Assembly: GCA_965365165.1 (NCBI GenBank) | Contig: CBDUAP010000005.1 | Location: 1 to 34,416 of the forward strand | From: Lutimonas sp965365165 | GTDB lineage: Bacteria > Bacteroidota > Bacteroidia > Flavobacteriales > Flavobacteriaceae | DNA: 34,416 bases | Reading direction: 5' to 3' | In this document: positions 31,705 to 34,416 of the stretch, in pieces | How the letters are laid out: the number at the start of each line of letters is the position of its first letter | How positions within the stretch are numbered: the stretch's first letter is position 1 | Translations under genes and position numbers: made by a program | The notes under the pieces: model-generated | What the model saw: the letters and a program-made list of their open reading frames with translations, nothing else | The model's database searches: none | What the model was told of the DNA's origin: nothing

Positions 31705-34416
31705 TTAATAATTGATATATACCCAACCTTTGTCAGGAGATTTATTTCCATCATTGTATTCGATCAGGTAGAAGTAAGTTCCCGCAGGCACCAATTGCCC
31801 TTTACTCAAAGTCATATTTCCTGTAGACTTTCCGTCCCACCAGTCCGGATTCAGGTTGCCGTTATTCGCATATTTGTAAACACTGTTACCCCATCTGTCA
31901 AATACCTCCATTGTGAAATCAGGGGTTTCTATAAGACCGGGGATACTGAATACATCGTTGTTGCCATCTCCATTTGGTGAGAATCCGCTTGGGATCAATT
32001 CGGTATTAAATACCAGCCTCACTCCGTCAGAGATCAGTTCTGCAACAGGGTCACAGGCATAGTCAGGAGAAGACAATACAACCCTGTACCTATTCCCTTC
32101 AAGTCTGCCTCTTGCCTCACTGATCCTTAATCTGTCTGTGTCAACACCACTGTATTTTCCATCATTTGATAAATCTGACCAGGTGGCCCCACCATCAACA
32201 CTTTCCTGCCATTGGTAGAAAGTTGCAATTCCATCAACTTCAAATTCTGCATCATCTCCTAAAGCGATCTCGGTTTCTTCAGGCTGATTTGATATGGAAG
32301 AAGGTTCCCCGGCTTCCTGGAAGTCAAATACGCCATTATTGTCAAGATCATTTGGCGTGGTATATCCGCCCTGCCCAGTAACCTGACCGTCTGCATCGAC
32401 TGTTACAGGAGAAGTGCCTAGTATTCCGTCTCCATCAGGATCCGTAAAACCGGCTTCTATAGCATCTGCACAACCGTCACCATCCGCATCCAGGCTGATT
32501 CTGTCTGGTCTTCCATCTAAATTTGAATCTGTTACCTCACCCTCAACCGTATCAAAAATACCATCATTGTCATCATCGACGTCTACAATATCAAATACCC
32601 CGTCATTATCAGTATCCAAAAGGATATTATAACTGGCAGAGGCTGAAGCGTCTCCAGGGTCACAGGCAAAGGCAATATTGCTTGTCACAACTCTGTACTC
32701 ATTGAAATAATCAGGGATAACCAGACCAGAAACCGTAAGGCTTTCAGTATCGGTTCCACTGTATTTTCCATCGTCAGTCAAAGGCGTGAAATTAATTCCG
32801 TCAGTGCTTATTTCCCACTGGAAGGTATCTCCGTCAGAAGCTGCTGTAAAGGTTGCACTGCCGCTTAAAATAAAGTCCTGGTCAACAGGGTCTCCTGTGA
32901 TATTAGCTGGTGTGCCGGCTTCCTGGAAGTCATAAGTACCATTGTTGTCCAGATCATTCGGGGTCGTATACCCATCTGTACCACTGGTTACCTGACCCGT
33001 TAACGGATCTACCGTAACAGGAGAGTTTCCTAAAAGTCCGTCCCCATCACCATCGGTGAATCCTGCTTCAACAACGTCGTCACAACCATCTGAATCTGAA
33101 TCCAGTTCAAATCGGTCAGGAGTACCGTTGTTATTAGAATCCATGTCCGCTCCGGAGATATCTTGTTCATCCGTATCGAAAATCCCGTCATTATCATCAT
33201 CAACATCCACAATATCAGGAACACCATCATTATCATTATCAGGCAGGCTTACAAGTGCCGCAATATCAGATGTCGTAACGGGATCACAGGCATATGCTAT
33301 ATTATTGACCATGACTCTGTAAGTATAACCAAGCATACTGATGTCCACATTTGCGATTGTCAGGCTTGCCGTAGCGGTCCCTGAATAATTACCGCCTTCA
33401 GCAAGGGCGGTCCAGGTTGACCCATCTGTACTTTCTTCCCACTGGAATGTATCGGCTGAGGCAACCACATCAAAAGTCACTGAACCTCCCGGAATAAAGT
33501 TTTGATCAGCAGGTTGTGTCGAAATTGATGCTGCTGTTCCAGCTTCCTGGAAGTCCGGAGTTCCGTTGTTATCTAAATCGTTCGGCGTTGTATATCCGTC
33601 TGCAGCACTTGTTACCAAACCGGTAGCATCAACCACTGGCGGGTTAACCGTTCCTAACATTCCTGCACCATTGTCTGTAAATCCTGCTTCAGTCACATCG
33701 AAACAACCATCGCCGTCTGCATCAAGATTTATCGCATCAGGATTGGTTGAAGGATCCGTATTCCCGGCTTCTTCAGTGTCCAAAATACCATCATTGTCAT
33801 CATCAACATCCACAATATCAAATACACCGTCATTGTCAAAGTCACTTGGTGCGATATATCTTGCTTCTGCAGAAATGGTTCCGGCATCACAGGCATAAGC
33901 AACATTGCTTACAACGACTCTATACCTGAATGTCAACTTGCTCACATCTGCATTCGTTACCTGAAGGTCAGCCGTTGTTGCACCTGCGTAATCCCCGCCG
34001 TCAACTAAAACTGTCCAATTAGCCCCGTTATCCTGGCTTTCTTCCCATTGATATGTGTCTGCGGTAGCCACAACACTGAAGGTTGTAACACCTATGATCA
34101 GAGCCTGATCAGTGGGTTGTGTTGTAATTGTTGCCGCAGCTCCCGCTTCCTGAAAATCAGGTGTTCCGTTTGCATCTGCATCAACAGGTACGCCATAGCC
34201 GCCATTGGGGCCTAAACTTGTCACGATTCCAGTTACTGCATCTACAACAGGTGGATTTTGATTCCCAACCTCATTAATGCCATTGTTATCATAAAGGTTT
34301 TCATCCACATCAAAACATCCGTCATTATCAGAATCCAAATCAATCCTGTCAGGATTACCATCACCATCCGTATCTCTGTCAACAAGGCCATTATCTTCTG
34401 TAACATCTAAAATTCC
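31705..34416 (-). CDS. Giant TSP3/Ig-repeat surface protein with type IX secretion type B CTD (5' truncated)
   Basis: The last 903 residues are visible; the frame is open through the window edge, and the TTG at 34338 is an internal leucine. Four modules of about 201-208 residues follow each other. Each has calcium-binding thrombospondin-type-3 stretches (DNDGVFDIVDVDDDNDGI, DLDNNGTPDFQEAG) and an Ig-like part (TFQWEESTDGSTW, then YRV...ACD). Every module has exactly two cysteines, in DGC and ACD. The last 95 residues (SGFSPNGDGNNDVFSIPG to KGWVYINY) are the gliding-motility-associated type B C-terminal domain, the signal for type IX export. Composition is strongly acidic. A SprB-like cell-surface adhesin is the most likely role; length and N-terminus are unknown. 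Confidence 0.93.
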   Translation of the reverse strand, partial: GILDVTEDNGLVDRDTDGDGNPDRIDLDSDNDGCFDVDENLYDNNGINEVGNQNPPVVDAVTGIVTSLGPNGGYGVPVDADANGTPDFQEAGAAATITTQPTDQALIIGVTTFSVVATADTYQWEESQDNGANWTVLVDGGDYAGATTADLQVTNADVSKLTFRYRVVVSNVAYACDAGTISAEARYIAPSDFDNDGVFDIVDVDDDNDGILDTEEAGNTDPSTNPDAINLDADGDGCFDVTEAGFTDNGAGMLGTVNPPVVDATGLVTSAADGYTTPNDLDNNGTPDFQEAGTAASISTQPADQNFIPGGSVTFDVVASADTFQWEESTDGSTWTALAEGGNYSGTATASLTIANVDISMLGYTYRVMVNNIAYACDPVTTSDIAALVSLPDNDNDGVPDIVDVDDDNDGIFDTDEQDISGADMDSNNNGTPDRFELDSDSDGCDDVVEAGFTDGDGDGLLGNSPVTVDPLTGQVTSGTDGYTTPNDLDNNGTYDFQEAGTPANITGDPVDQDFILSGSATFTAASDGDTFQWEISTDGINFTPLTDDGKYSGTDTESLTVSGLVIPDYFNEYRVVTSNIAFACDPGDASASASYNILLDTDNDGVFDIVDVDDDNDGIFDTVEGEVTDSNLDGRPDRISLDADGDGCADAIEAGFTDPDGDGILGTSPVTVDADGQVTGQGGYTTPNDLDNNGVFDFQEAGEPSSISNQPEETEIALGDDAEFEVDGIATFYQWQESVDGGATWSDLSNDGKYSGVDTDRLRISEARGRLEGNRYRVVLSSPDYACDPVAELISDGVRLVFNTELIPSGFSPNGDGNNDVFSIPGLIETPDFTMEVFDRWGNSVYKYANNGNLNPDWWDGKSTGNMTLSKGQLVPAGTYFYLIEYNDGNKSPDKGWVYINY

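Noticed and set aside
33056..33898. Serine/proline-rich open frames antisense to the repeat protein
   Set aside because: They mirror the periodic GAT/GAC-rich codons of the TSP3 repeats on the other strand, repeat with the same period, and lack any start signal or domain.
31705..34416. Regular DNA repeats that could suggest a CRISPR array
   Set aside because: The period is about 600 bp and in frame, and encodes protein modules; no short direct repeats with unique spacers exist.

Overview
The window looks like a piece of a chromosome from a member of the Flavobacteriaceae (Bacteroidota), probably a free-living or marine one; the genus cannot be told from this stretch. The evidence is the gene content (type IX secretion type B C-terminal domain, PorP/SprF, PD40-OmpA proteins, a long LspA, the gene order DUF177-rpmF-fabH-accB-accC), promoters of the Bacteroidota form TTG-N17..23-TAnnTTTG, and the near absence of Shine-Dalgarno sequences. 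No insertion sequence, prophage or CRISPR array was seen.

Layout. 1-374 is the 3' end of a YugP-like membrane zinc peptidase. 375-805 is non-coding, with decayed 8-bp tandem repeats and a GC-rich inverted repeat. 806-6355 lies on the minus strand: pdxA, DUF177, rpmF, fabH, accB, accC and an Lrp/AsnC regulator, i.e. vitamin B6 synthesis followed by the ribosomal L32/fatty-acid initiation block. ribE (riboflavin synthase) diverges from pdxA and meets, end to end, a 60-residue protein built like a stand-alone sorting signal (signal peptide, proline run, PIDGG, membrane helix, lysines). A CAT-anticodon tRNA and an outer-membrane barrel gene then diverge from one intergenic region. 8219-9537 holds a conserved hypothetical gene coupled to a polyprenyl diphosphate synthase.

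9684-16319 is a complete tripartite RND efflux operon (TetR, TolC, lipoprotein adaptor, permease) behind a promoter whose -33 element sits inside a 10-bp inverted repeat and whose start point falls at or next to the ATG. It is followed, convergently, by a PlpD-like patatin/barrel protein coupled to uvrC. A PLP-dependent decarboxylase then converges on the run ileS, DksA-like gene, DUF4097-like gene, lspA. IleS carries the swapped active-site motif GIHH in place of HIGH, reported elsewhere to go with mupirocin hyper-resistance.

27343-34416 is a surface-protein locus on the minus strand: the 3' part of a giant protein made of calcium-binding and Ig-like modules of about 200 residues with a type IX secretion type B sorting domain, then PorP/SprF, then two tandem PD40-OmpA paralogues. 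The arrangement resembles sprB-sprF of gliding flavobacteria and suggests a secreted adhesin with its dedicated export and anchoring partners. The strongest leads are the GIHH IleRS, the mini sorting-signal protein, the leaderless self-regulated efflux operon, and the repeat protein with exactly one cysteine pair per module.
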